DNA of 64,000 nucleotides, from contig NZ_JALXFV010000005.1 in NCBI RefSeq assembly GCF_023699475.1, positions 62,001 to 126,000 of the forward strand. The letters are read 5' to 3'. The position numbers were made by a program, and so were the translations under genes. This stretch comes from Halomarina rubra. GTDB lineage: Archaea; Halobacteriota; Halobacteria; Halobacteriales; Haloarculaceae. Shown in pieces: positions 51,053 through 59,832 of this stretch; position 1 is the stretch's first letter; each line of letters opens with the position of its first letter. A model generated the notes under the pieces. That model saw only the letters and a list, made by a program, of their open reading frames with translations, was not told the DNA's origin and did no database searches.

Positions 51053-51351
51053 TGGCCGCCATGGGACCCTGGGTGATGGTCGCCAGCGCCCTCGCGACGG
51101 TCAACCTGCTCTTGCTGGGCGTGCTGACCGCCGTCTGGCTGCGCAACTACCGGACGTTCCGCTCGGGGATGGTCGCCGGTCTCGTCGCGTTCGGCGCGGT
51201 GATGCTCGTCGAGAACGCCGTCGCCATCTACTTCTTCTTCAGCATGCAGTCGCTGTACTCGATGGACCCCGGCGTCCAGCAGGTCGTCGCCGTGTTGCGC
51301 GGGCTACAGGCGCTCGCACTGGTGTTCCTGACCTACGTGACGGTGAAGTAG
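51052..51351 (+). CDS. Three-span membrane protein, partner of the winged-helix regulator
   Basis: A 99-residue protein with three hydrophobic helices (residues about 4-27, 38-62, 78-97). Charged residues are few (RNYRTFRSG between the first two spans). It resembles the DUF7521 group of small haloarchaeal membrane proteins. The start ATG overlaps the stop of the winged-helix gene (TGATG). A membrane sensor that controls the regulator is one reading; function unknown. Confidence 0.7.
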   Translation: MAAMGPWVMVASALATVNLLLLGVLTAVWLRNYRTFRSGMVAGLVAFGAVMLVENAVAIYFFFSMQSLYSMDPGVQQVVAVLRGLQALALVFLTYVTVK

Positions 51352-51459
51352 AGCCACCGAGGACACGGACGGCGGCCGGCGGTCGAGTGCGTATCGGAGA
51401 GTGAGAGTCGAAGAGCGTCGGAGAGAGACCGAAAGGGAGAGAGCGCCGTCTAGTTCAGC

Positions 51460-54400
51460 TTACGAGCACTCGGACCAGCCACACGACTGGCAGGTCTTAC
51501 AGCCCTCGCTCATGTACAGCGACATCGAGCCACAGGTCGGACACTCGGGGCTCTCGCCCGCCGCGATGAGGTCCTGGGTGATGTCGGCGTTCTCGTCGGT
51601 CGCGGTGCCGTTCCCCGACTGAGGAGGCGTGTCGGCCTCCGCGGCCAGCCCACCGTCGGGTTCGGGGGCGTCCTCGCCCTCCGCGAGTTCCGTCAGGTTC
51701 TGCTGTTTGGGGTACGGCTTGTCGATCTCGTCGTCGAGGTAGCGGCGCATCGCCGTGCCGATGGCGTCGGGGATGGACTGGATCTGCTCGCCCTTGTCCC
51801 ACGCGACCTTCGGGGAGCGCGTGCCCTGCAGTTCGTCGACGATCTCCTCGGGGTCGACGCCGGAGCGCAGCGCAGTCGATATGACCTTCGCCAGCGCCTC
51901 GGTGAAGGAGTTGGTGAACCCACCGGAGTGACCGATGTTCGCGAACAGTTCGAACGGCCGGCCGTGGTCGTCCTCGTTGATGTTGACGTACACCTTGCCG
52001 TAGCCGGTGTCGATGCGCTGGGTGACGCCGTGGAGCACGTCGGGGCGGGCCTGCTTCTCGGCGTAGTCCGGGGCGGCCGCGCCGCCGATGACGGCGTCGA
52101 TTTCGGTGTCGAGCGCCGCACGGACGTTCTCGTCGTCGAGGAACCCGTCGAGACCACCGAACACCTCCTCGATCTGAGAGACGATGGCCGCGGCGGCCTC
52201 CTCCTCGTCTGCGAACTCGGCGTTGTCCGCACGCGTGGTGAGCACCTGCTTCGAGCGGGTGCCGTCGCGGTAGACGGTGACGCCCTTTCCACCGTGGTCG
52301 TAGATGTAGCGGTACACCTCGTCCATGTCCTCCTTACTGGCCGAGTTCGGGAAGTTACAGGTCTTCGAGATAGCGGAGTCGACGCCCTGCTGGCAGGCCG
52401 TCTGGACGCCCGCGTGGTCGATGCCCGAGAGGTCGGAGGTGACGACGAACAGTTCGCCGATGGCGTCGGGGACGGTCTCCAGCCCCGTCACGCCGTCGAA
52501 CTCGTTGGTCGCCATCTGCTCTTGGGCCTCGCGCTTGGCGGCTTCGACGTCGATGTCGTTGGCCTCCAGCGTACGCAGGAAGTAGTCGTCGAACTCGACG
52601 AGCATCTCGTCGCCCTGCACGTCGTCGCTAACGTTCTTGTAGTACGCGACGTTGAAGATGGGCTCACAGCCACCCGTTGTGTTCCCGACCATCGAGGTCG
52701 TGCCCGTCGGGGCGATGGTGGTCGTGTTGTGGTTGCGCATCGGGTAGCCGTCGGCCCAGTCGTCTGCGGACTCGCCGGTCTGGTGTTCGAACCACTCGCG
52801 GTACTCCGTGGGGTTCGCGTACTTCGAGTCGTCCCAGTCCTCGAACGAGCCACGCGCTTCGGCGAGGTCGTGGGAGGCCGACTTCGAGTCGTGGTTGATC
52901 TGCATCATCAGCTGGCGGGCGACCTCGTTGCCCTCCTCGCTCCCGTAGCGGATGCCCAACTGGATGTAGAGCTGTGCCAGCCCCATGACGCCGAGACCGA
53001 TCTTGCGCATCGCACGGACCTTCTCCTCGATCTTCTTCACCGGGAAGTCGCTCATCGTGACGACGTTCTCCAGGAAGCGCGTGCCGAGTTCGATGCGGCG
53101 GTCGAACTCGTCGGTGGCGATGGCCTCCTCCAGGAACGCCTCGACGGCGGCCTCGGTGTCACCGTCGAACTCCTCGCGGAAGACGCGCCAGTCGGGGGCG
53201 TCCTCGGCGACGATGGTCGAGAGGTTGATGTGCCCGAGGTTGCACGCCTCGTACTCCTCCAGCGGCTGTTCGCCACACGGGTTCGTCGCGAGGATGCGGT
53301 GGTCGGGGTGCTCCTCGACGTCGAAGGAGTGCTCCTTGTTGATGCGTTCGAGGTAGACGACGCCGGGTTCGCCGTTCTCGTGTGCGCCCGAGACGATGCG
53401 GTCCCAGAGCACGTCGGCGGGAATCGACATGACCTCGCCCGGTTCGATGTACTCGCCGAGACCGTAGCGGGAGTACATTTCCCTGGTCTCCTCGGTGGCG
53501 ATGTGCGGTTCCTCGGTGCGCGGGTTCTCGAAGACGTACTCCTCGCCCTCGTACAGCGCGTCCATGAACCCGTCCGTCACGCCGACGGAGATGTTGAAGT
53601 TCGACAGGTGACCCTCGACGGCGTTGCGGAGGTGTTTGGGGACGCGACCGTCCTCGTCGATGAGGCCCCGTGCCTCTTCGAGCGCCTCGGAGAACGACGT
53701 GTAGGTGTAGTCGTCGGGGTCGTTGAGCCGTAGACAGTGTGCGAGGCTCACGTCTTTGTTCTTCGCGTGGATGAACTCGATGACGTCCGGGTGGCTGATG
53801 CGCATGACGCCCATCTGTGCGCCGCGGCGGGTGCCGCCCTGCGCGATGGTCTCGCACATCTGGTCGAACGTCCGCATGAACGTGATGGGGCCGCTGGCGA
53901 TGCCACCGGTCGAACCGACGGCGTCGCCGAACGGACGGAGTCGCCAGAACGCGTAGCCCATCCCGCCGCCGGACTGGAACACCTCGGCGGCCTCCTTGGC
54001 GGTCTGGTGGATGTCGGTGAGGTCGTCCTCGGGCGAGTCGACGAAACAGGCGGAGAGCTGCTGGAGTTCGCCGCCCGCGTTCATCAGCGTCGGCGAGTTC
54101 GGGATGAACGAGAGTCGCGACATCGCCTCCTCGAACTCCTCGCGTACGTCCTCGACGTGTGTGCGGAGGTCGTCGTCGAGGTCGGGGACGACGGTGTCGT
54201 AGGCGAACTTCGAGACGTTGTAGACGGAGAGGTCGGTCTCGACGTCGTCCTCGACGGTCGTCCCGGCTCCGAACACTTCGGCGGCGAGTTCGTCGCGCCG
54301 GGGGTGGTCGGGCTTGAGCTGGTCGGGCGTGACGGTGACGGTCTCGTCGCGCTTGCCCGCCTCGAAGACGACCTCGGCGAGGGCGACGTTCTTGGCGACG

Positions 54401-54576
54401 CGCGGGAAGAGGTCCTCCTGGCTCTCGATCAGTTCGCCGTCTGCGTCGCGCTTGAGGTAGCGCGCGGGGAGGATGTTGTCGTAGGCGTTGCTCGTCATGC
54501 GGTCGGCGAGCGTCTCGCCGTCGGTGCGCTTGACGGGCAGGACGAGTTCGTCCGCGGTGAGGTCTGCCTCGCTCAT
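51460..54576 (-). CDS. nrdJ: Adenosylcobalamin-dependent (class II) ribonucleotide reductase
   Basis: A 1038-residue enzyme that makes deoxyribonucleoside diphosphates or triphosphates without oxygen, using vitamin B12. PNSPTLMNAGGELQQLSACFVDSPED near residue 158 carries the first active-site Cys. NPCGEQPLEEYEACNLGHINLS near residue 435 holds the cysteine-glutamate-cysteine radical site, and APTGTTSMVGNTTGGCEPI near residue 640 the phosphate loop. The C-terminal tail CPTCGSMSLYMSEGCKTCQSCGWSEC contains the shuttle cysteines and looks like a zinc site. No intein interrupts it. The start ATG (54576) is followed by an acidic N-terminal segment. Confidence 0.95.
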   Translation of the reverse strand: MSEADLTADELVLPVKRTDGETLADRMTSNAYDNILPARYLKRDADGELIESQEDLFPRVAKNVALAEVVFEAGKRDETVTVTPDQLKPDHPRRDELAAEVFGAGTTVEDDVETDLSVYNVSKFAYDTVVPDLDDDLRTHVEDVREEFEEAMSRLSFIPNSPTLMNAGGELQQLSACFVDSPEDDLTDIHQTAKEAAEVFQSGGGMGYAFWRLRPFGDAVGSTGGIASGPITFMRTFDQMCETIAQGGTRRGAQMGVMRISHPDVIEFIHAKNKDVSLAHCLRLNDPDDYTYTSFSEALEEARGLIDEDGRVPKHLRNAVEGHLSNFNISVGVTDGFMDALYEGEEYVFENPRTEEPHIATEETREMYSRYGLGEYIEPGEVMSIPADVLWDRIVSGAHENGEPGVVYLERINKEHSFDVEEHPDHRILATNPCGEQPLEEYEACNLGHINLSTIVAEDAPDWRVFREEFDGDTEAAVEAFLEEAIATDEFDRRIELGTRFLENVVTMSDFPVKKIEEKVRAMRKIGLGVMGLAQLYIQLGIRYGSEEGNEVARQLMMQINHDSKSASHDLAEARGSFEDWDDSKYANPTEYREWFEHQTGESADDWADGYPMRNHNTTTIAPTGTTSMVGNTTGGCEPIFNVAYYKNVSDDVQGDEMLVEFDDYFLRTLEANDIDVEAAKREAQEQMATNEFDGVTGLETVPDAIGELFVVTSDLSGIDHAGVQTACQQGVDSAISKTCNFPNSASKEDMDEVYRYIYDHGGKGVTVYRDGTRSKQVLTTRADNAEFADEEEAAAAIVSQIEEVFGGLDGFLDDENVRAALDTEIDAVIGGAAAPDYAEKQARPDVLHGVTQRIDTGYGKVYVNINEDDHGRPFELFANIGHSGGFTNSFTEALAKVISTALRSGVDPEEIVDELQGTRSPKVAWDKGEQIQSIPDAIGTAMRRYLDDEIDKPYPKQQNLTELAEGEDAPEPDGGLAAEADTPPQSGNGTATDENADITQDLIAAGESPECPTCGSMSLYMSEGCKTCQSCGWSECS

Positions 54577-54648
54577 AGCCCCTCCGTGGGGGTCGATGCT
54601 CGGGTCGTGGTGGTGGTGGGTCCAGTCATCGGTAACGACGAGTGCTTA

Positions 54649-54695
54649 CCGTCCAGCAAGTTCAACCCATCGGGTCCGGAGATTTTGCTGGACGG
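54649..54695. promoter_or_regulatory. Perfect 11-bp inverted repeat upstream of nrdJ
   Basis: CCGTCCAGCAA (54649-54659) and its exact reverse complement TTGCTGGACGG (54685-54695) flank 25 bp, 70-120 bp upstream of nrdJ. Together with 54577-54923 this 347-bp gap holds no gene. An operator for a nucleotide-synthesis regulator or an RNA hairpin in the nrdJ leader are both possible. Confidence 0.65.
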
Positions 54696-54893
54696 GTTAG
54701 TGTCTGATTTCCGAGCCGTCGGACGATTCCAGCCGCCCCACGGCGTCCAACTGGAGACAGGTATGGCCCGAGTATAATGGTTGCCGGACCGCAGTGAAAG
54801 TGCGACGTGGTCACGAGAACCGTGCGCCTGCGACGCCTTTCGAGTCGAAGAGAGAGGGTGTTCGACAGACGATCACACTGGAGAGGCCGACGG

Positions 54894-54899
54894 TTTTAT
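54894..54899 (+). promoter_or_regulatory. TATA element of the small membrane protein gene at 54924
   Basis: TTTTAT, centred 27 bp before the ATG: a leaderless promoter. Confidence 0.55.
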
Positions 54900-54923
54900 C
54901 GCCCTCGTGAGCGATGAGGTACC

Positions 54924-55109
54924 ATGGTCGTCTCGTCGGTCGGACAGGTCGTCGCCCCCGACCTTCTCGTCGCGCTGGTAGGGTTGGTCGTCGTCCTGTT
55001 CGTCGCTCGACTGGTCCTGCGTGTCGTCTGGAAGGTCGCCCTCCTCGCCCTCGTCGTCTTCGGTGTCCTGTGGGTCGCCGGGATGCCACAGGCCGTCGCG
55101 CTCCTGTAG
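54924..55109 (+). CDS. Small two-span membrane protein
   Basis: A 61-residue protein with two hydrophobic helices (residues about 13-31 and 34-54) linked by a short RVVWK turn. No family is recognised. The clear TATA box and codon composition support real expression. It could be co-transcribed with the lipoprotein gene 67 bp downstream. Confidence 0.6.
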   Translation: MVVSSVGQVVAPDLLVALVGLVVVLFVARLVLRVVWKVALLALVVFGVLWVAGMPQAVALL

Positions 55110-55176
55110 CCGCGCACCGTTCGACGGCTGTTTGACCCTCCACAAGACATCTATCACTACGGGGATAGCTTCGAGT

Positions 55177-55608
55177 ATGCGAACGACAGCCCTCCTCGTC
55201 GCAGGACTCGTCGTCCTCGCCGTGCTCGGTGGGTGTCTGTCGGGACCACCGACCGGTACCGATACGACGACCGAGACACCGACGGCGACGCCAGCATCCA
55301 CCACGACCGACACGACGACCGGAGCGGCGACACCCACCCCGTCGACCGGTGAGACGACACACACGGAACGCTCCTTCCAGGAGTGCGGGTACGGTCTGAC
55401 CGTCGACGTAGCGAGCCAGGAGCAACAGACCCGCGTCGACCGAACGGTGAACTACACCGCCCTCGCACCAGAGCGACAGACGGAGTTCCAGAAGGCGCGA
55501 GAAGACGGGAGTACCGACCTCGGCGACGACCTGCCCGACCGGTGGGGTAGTCCGGTCATCGTCCGCTTCGAGGAGTACGACTACTACGTGGTCGCGTCGA
55601 CCTGCTGA
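55177..55608 (+). CDS. Small lipoprotein, Thr-rich
   Basis: A 143-residue exported protein. Hydrophobic signal peptide with lipobox GGC (Cys about residue 20) is followed by a Thr/Pro/Asp linker (about 22-62). The remaining 80 residues contain a Cys pair (RSFQECGYGL and a final STC), suggesting a disulfide. The mature domain has an NYTALAPERQTEFQKAREDG segment and a final strand VIVRFEEYDYYVVAST. I do not recognise the domain. The ATG at 55177 gives the standard signal. Confidence 0.7.
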   Translation: MRTTALLVAGLVVLAVLGGCLSGPPTGTDTTTETPTATPASTTTDTTTGAATPTPSTGETTHTERSFQECGYGLTVDVASQEQQTRVDRTVNYTALAPERQTEFQKAREDGSTDLGDDLPDRWGSPVIVRFEEYDYYVVASTC

Positions 55609-55636
55609 GCCTTCGTAACGCCTCACTCAGCCGACG

Positions 55637-56263
55637 TCACGCCGTCGCCAGTCGCAGGAAGTTCGCCACCACGTCGTGTCCGCGTTCGGTGAGCACGCTC
55701 TCGGGGTGGAACTGGACGCACTCGATGGGAAACTCGCGGTGGCGCACACCCATCACGAGACCGTCGTCGGTGCGCGCGCTCACCGTGAAGCAGTCGGGGA
55801 CGTCGGTCGCCACGAGCGAGTGGTACCGCCCCGCGCGCAGCGGGGAAGGGAGGTCCGCGAACACGCCCTCGCCGTCGTGGTCGACGGCGTGGGCCTTCCC
55901 GTGGACCGGGTCCGGCGCACGGCCGACGCTCCCGCCGTAGGCGTAGACGGCCGCTTCGAGACCGAGGCAGACCCCGAGCGTCGGCACCTCGGGACTCACT
56001 TCTCGCAGGACGGCCATCGTCACGCCCACGTCGCGGGCGTTCTCGGGGTGACCCGGCCCCGGCGAGAGCACGACGGCGTCGGGGTCGTAGTCGCGCACGT
56101 CGGCGAGCGAGGCGGTGTTGCGGACGACCTCGGTGTCGGCGTAGTCGCCCACGTACTCCACGAGGTTGTACGTGAACGAGTCGAAGTTGTCGACGAACAG
56201 CACGCGCGGGCGGTCGACGACGCTCACACCGGGCGCTGCGGGTCGGTGACTCGGTTCGCTCAC
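55637..56263 (-). CDS. trpG: Anthranilate synthase glutamine amidotransferase subunit
   Basis: A 208-residue class I glutamine amidotransferase that supplies ammonia to TrpE. FVDNFDSFTYNLVEYV near residue 22 and VLSPGPGHP near residue 60 are family motifs. The nucleophile Cys lies in LGVCLGLEAAV near residue 90, and the His-Glu pair in CVQFHPESVLTERG near residue 185. The start is GTG at 56263, overlapping the trpE stop by four bases (GTGA), so the two are translationally coupled. It is the last gene of the trp operon seen here. Confidence 0.93.
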   Translation of the reverse strand: MSEPSHRPAAPGVSVVDRPRVLFVDNFDSFTYNLVEYVGDYADTEVVRNTASLADVRDYDPDAVVLSPGPGHPENARDVGVTMAVLREVSPEVPTLGVCLGLEAAVYAYGGSVGRAPDPVHGKAHAVDHDGEGVFADLPSPLRAGRYHSLVATDVPDCFTVSARTDDGLVMGVRHREFPIECVQFHPESVLTERGHDVVANFLRLATA

Positions 56264-58014
56264 TGCGACACCTCCGGCGCGTCGGGGTCGTCCGACCGGT
56301 CGGGACCGTCCGACCCGTCGTCGAGGACGACGTCGGTCTCCTCGATGGCCTCCAGCGCGGCGAGCACGCCCCGCATCTTCGATTCGGTCTCCTCGTACTC
56401 GCTGGCGGGGTCGGAGTCGGCGACGATGCCCGCGCCTGCCCGGACGGTCACGCGCTCGCCCTCGTCGCACTCCTCGACCGTCGCCGAGCGGATGACGATG
56501 GCGACGTCGGCGTCGCCGGTCCAGGAGTAGTAGCCGACGCCGCCGCCGTACAGCCCCCGTGGGGTGTCCTCTAGCTCGTCGACGAGTTCCATCGCCCGCA
56601 CCTTCGGCGCGCCCGAGAGCGTCCCGGCGGGGAACGACGCGCGGGTCGCGTCGAAGGCATCACACTCCGGCGCGAGTGTCCCCGTCACGGTCGACTCGAT
56701 GTGCTGGACGTGGCTGTACTTCAGGACGTTCATGAACTCCTCGACGCGGACGCTCCCCTGCTCCGAGACGACACGCACGTCGTTGCGCGCGAGGTCGACG
56801 AGCATCGTGTGTTCGGCACGCTCCTTCTCGTCGGCGAGCAACTCGCCGGCGAGGCGGCGGTCCTCGACGGGCGACGCCCCCCTGGGACAGGTGCCGGCGA
56901 TGGGGTTTGCGACGACGCGGTCGCCGCCGACCGAGACGAGCGTCTCGGGACTCGCCCCGACCAGACGGCGCTCGCCGAAGTCGAGTGCGAACATGTACGG
57001 CGAGGGGTTGACCTCGCGCAGGGAGGCGTACAGCCCGAGCGGGTCGATTTCCCCCGTCAGCTCCCGTTCCCGGGAGACGACCGCCTGATAGATGTCGCCG
57101 TCGAGGACATGCTCCTTGGCGGCACGGACGGCCTCCTCGTAGTCGTCCCGTGCTCCCGCGCGTTCGTCGGTCCGGACGAACCCGCCCAACTCGGGCGGCG
57201 TCGCGTCGGTCAGGACGGCCTCGACGCGCGCGGCCTCGGCGACCAGTGCGTCGTACAGTGCGTCGGCGTCCTCGTCGGGAGCCACGAGCGGCGTGAACAC
57301 GAGTTCGAGCGTGTCGGTCGCGTGGTCGAACGCCAGTACGCGGTCGGCCAGCACGAACTGCGCGTCGGGCGTGTCGGTGTCCGGGCGGTCGACGCCCACC
57401 TCCGCGAGGTGGAGGTCGTAGACGGCCTCGTAGGCGAGAAACCCGACCAGCCCGCCGGTGAGTCGCTGGCGGTCGCCCTCGGGGAACCCGCGGGTCGGCA
57501 CGTCCGGGAGCGCCCCGCGGAGTTCGTCCAGCGAGTCCGCCTCCGGGCCGTCGTCGAGCGCGAGGTCGGCGTAGCGGTCGTCGAACACCTCGACACCGCT
57601 CGCCGGTCCACGGTCACCCTCACGTTCGTCACCGGCAGCGTCGCCGGTCTCCAGCGGGACCTCTGGTCCCGCCCGGTTCGCGTGACCCACCGTCGCCACC
57701 GCCGCCGGGTCGACACAGACGTACGAGTAGCGGGCGTGGCGCTCGGCCTCGGCGTCGGTCGTCTCGGCGAGGTCCGCTGACGGCGCGAACGCGCCGTTCG
57801 GGTCGGAGGAGGCGACCTTCTCGGCACTCTCCAGCAGGAAGCCGTAGTCGGTCGTCGCCGCGTCGCGGAGCGTCGCGTACGCGGTCAGGGGTTCGACGGC
57901 CACGTCGAGAGTGGCCGTCGCGTGAACGACCGCTCGTCCCTCGTCGTCGCCGTCGACCTGTTCGCGAAAGCGCTCGCGCGAGCAGTCGAGCGCCCGGTCG
58001 GCAGAGCCACTCAC
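56260..58014 (-). CDS. trpE: Anthranilate synthase component I
   Basis: A 584-residue chorismate-using enzyme. The motif LLESAEK near residue 60 is the Trp feedback-binding LLES element. NPIAGTCPRG near residue 365 and FPAGTLSGAPKVRAMELVDELE near residue 462 are the chorismate-binding signatures, so the enzyme should be active and inhibited by Trp. An acidic stretch around 120-155 and a DDGSDGPDRSDDPD tail are halophilic additions. It starts with GTG overlapping the trpF stop (GTGA). Order trpD-trpF-trpE-trpG is common in haloarchaea. Confidence 0.95.
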   Translation of the reverse strand: MSGSADRALDCSRERFREQVDGDDEGRAVVHATATLDVAVEPLTAYATLRDAATTDYGFLLESAEKVASSDPNGAFAPSADLAETTDAEAERHARYSYVCVDPAAVATVGHANRAGPEVPLETGDAAGDEREGDRGPASGVEVFDDRYADLALDDGPEADSLDELRGALPDVPTRGFPEGDRQRLTGGLVGFLAYEAVYDLHLAEVGVDRPDTDTPDAQFVLADRVLAFDHATDTLELVFTPLVAPDEDADALYDALVAEAARVEAVLTDATPPELGGFVRTDERAGARDDYEEAVRAAKEHVLDGDIYQAVVSRERELTGEIDPLGLYASLREVNPSPYMFALDFGERRLVGASPETLVSVGGDRVVANPIAGTCPRGASPVEDRRLAGELLADEKERAEHTMLVDLARNDVRVVSEQGSVRVEEFMNVLKYSHVQHIESTVTGTLAPECDAFDATRASFPAGTLSGAPKVRAMELVDELEDTPRGLYGGGVGYYSWTGDADVAIVIRSATVEECDEGERVTVRAGAGIVADSDPASEYEETESKMRGVLAALEAIEETDVVLDDGSDGPDRSDDPDAPEVSQ

Positions 58015-58640
58015 GAGTCGACCCTCCGAACGCGGCGAACGAACCTCGCCATCGCGTCGGCGTCCTTCTCGCCGGGGGCCGCCTCGATGCCGCTGGCGAC
58101 GTCTACGGCGAACGGACCGACCGTCGTGACGGCTTCGGCGACGTTCTCGGGGGTCAACCCACCCGCGAGCACGACGGGTGCGTCGAGCGTCTCAACCAGC
58201 TCTCGGGTACGCGACCAGTCGTGTGTCTCGCCGGTGCCGCCCGCGCCGTCGGCGTCCGTCGAGTCCACGAGGACGGCGTCGGCCGCGGTGGCGTAGGCGG
58301 CGTGGTCGCCCGCGAGGTCCGTCGCGGCGACGACCCGGGCGTCGGTGGTCGCCGCGAGGTCCGACACCGCGGCGGGGTCGAGACCGTGGACCTGGACGAC
58401 GTCCGTCCCTACGCGGTCGGCCAGTGTGGCCGCCTCGGCGGGACCGTCGGGCATCGTCACCAGCACCGTCGTGACGAACGGCGGGACGTCCTCGACGAGC
58501 GTGGCCGCCGCGTCGGGAGCGAGTTCGCGTGGCGTGTCGACGGGGACGTCGACGACGAACCCGAGCGCGTCCGCGCCGGCGGCGACGGCCGCGTCGCGTT
58601 CGCCCGCTCACGTGATGCCACAGAGTTTGGCGCGCGTCAT
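58011..58640 (-). pseudogene. trpF: Phosphoribosylanthranilate isomerase, interrupted by an in-frame stop
   Basis: The frame from ATG 58640 to the TGA at 58013-58011 is 210 codons, the normal size of TrpF. It begins M-T-R-A-K-L-C-G-I-T and then meets TGA at codon 11 (58610-58608). After that AGERDAAVAAGADALGFVVDVP, then PPFVTTVLVTMPDG and the C-terminal GGLTPENV and DVASGIE phosphate-binding motifs are intact. One base change (CGA Arg to TGA) would explain it. The catalytic Cys is in the KLCG motif before the stop, so restart downstream would lack it. Either a recent loss or a sequencing error. Start ATG abuts the trpD stop. Confidence 0.85.
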
Positions 58641-59648
58641 CTACGCGGAGACCGTGACGCCACACAGAGCGTCGAGTTTCTCGGCGGCCGCCCCCGAGTC
58701 GATGGCCTCGCGGGCGCGGTCGACGGCGTCGGCGAGCGTCTCGGCCTCGCCCGCGACGTAGATGGCCGCTCCGGCGTTCGCGAGGATGATGTCTCGCTTG
58801 GGGCCGGTCACCTCGCCGGTGACGATGCCACGCAGGTCGGCGGCGTTCTCTGCGGGGGTGCCACCCGCGACGGCGGAGACCGGCGCGCTGTCGAGTCCGA
58901 GGTCGGCGGGCGTGACGGTGAACTCCTCGATGTCGTCACCGCGGACCTCGGCGGCGACCGTCTCGCCGTGGAGGCAGATCTCGTCCATCCCGTCGCCGTG
59001 GACGACGAGTGCCCGCTCGACGGGGAGGTTCGCGAGCGCACGCGCGAGCACGGGGACGAGGTCGGGGTCGTAGACGCCCACGACCTGCGCGTCCGCCCCG
59101 GCGGGGTTCGTCAGCGGCCCGAGGACGTTGAACACCGTGCGAATCCCGAGTTCGCGTCGCGGACCGATGACGGCCTCCATCGCCGGGTGGAACACCGGCG
59201 CGAGCATGAACCCGATGCCGCGCTCCTCGATGGCGCGTTCGACGGCCGGCGGTTCGGCGGCCACGTCGACGCCCACCTCGTCGAGCACGTCCGCGCTCCC
59301 GGAGTTCGAGGAGACCGAGTAGTTGCCGTGTTTGGCGACGGCGATACCCGCGCCCGCGGCGACGACGGCGCTGGTCGTCGAGACGTTGATCGTGTCGTAG
59401 TCGTCGCCGCCCGTCCCGCAGGTGTCGACCAGCGGCGTCCGGTCGGGGTCGATGGTCCGCGCGGCGTCGCGCATCCCCTCGGCGAACCCGGCGATCTCCG
59501 TCTCGGTCTCGCCTTTCGCGCGCAGCGCCGTCAGCAACGCACCGATCTGGGCCTCGCTCGCCCCGTCGAACACCGCCGTCGACGCTTCGCGCGCTTCCGC
59601 CTGGGTCAGGTCCGCGCCGTCCGTGACGCGCTCGATGTAGTTCATCAT
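58641..59648 (-). CDS. trpD: Anthranilate phosphoribosyltransferase
   Basis: A 335-residue enzyme that joins anthranilate to PRPP, the second step of Trp synthesis. DTCGTGGDDYDTINVST near residue 78 is the PRPP-binding Gly-rich loop, and KHGNYSVSSNSGSADVLDEVGV near residue 106 the anthranilate and Mg site. ARALANLPVERALVVHGDGMDE near residue 205 is also typical. It is the first gene of the operon, with two adjacent ATG codons (59648, 59645). Its promoter contains two TGTACA boxes. Confidence 0.95.
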   Translation of the reverse strand: MMNYIERVTDGADLTQAEAREASTAVFDGASEAQIGALLTALRAKGETETEIAGFAEGMRDAARTIDPDRTPLVDTCGTGGDDYDTINVSTTSAVVAAGAGIAVAKHGNYSVSSNSGSADVLDEVGVDVAAEPPAVERAIEERGIGFMLAPVFHPAMEAVIGPRRELGIRTVFNVLGPLTNPAGADAQVVGVYDPDLVPVLARALANLPVERALVVHGDGMDEICLHGETVAAEVRGDDIEEFTVTPADLGLDSAPVSAVAGGTPAENAADLRGIVTGEVTGPKRDIILANAGAAIYVAGEAETLADAVDRAREAIDSGAAAEKLDALCGVTVSA

Positions 59649-59678
59649 GGTTGGTAGATGAGCGTAGTTGGCTTATGA

Positions 59679-59703
59679 TGTACAACTGTGTACACCGACT
59701 TAA
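59679..59703 (-). promoter_or_regulatory. trp promoter: TATA element and two TGTACA (TRP-box) palindromes
   Basis: TGTACA occurs at 59679-59684 and 59689-59694, 10 bp apart. A TTAAGT element on the minus strand (59698-59703) is upstream of them; a start about 27 bp further would fall near 59674. The boxes thus lie between TATA and transcript start, where a repressor would block transcription. TGTACA is the TRP box of TrpY in Methanothermobacter. Confidence 0.7.
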
Positions 59704-59832
59704 CCCTGTTGTCGTCGGTTCGGGGACGGATTCGGGCGGCGCGCTGGCGTGAAACCGTCCCACGGGACGGGGAAGCACCGTCGGAGCGTTCGGAAAGGTT
59801 CAAGTACCATCGCGGGATACTCGATAATGCGA

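Noticed and set aside
54577-54923. Cobalamin riboswitch upstream of nrdJ
   Set aside because: The conserved B12-box core could not be found, and such switches are rare in archaea. Only the inverted repeat is supported.
58608-58610. TGA in trpF read as selenocysteine
   Set aside because: Haloarchaea are not known to have selenocysteine insertion, no SECIS-like hairpin was seen, and TrpF has no Sec site; a nonsense change or sequence error is simpler.
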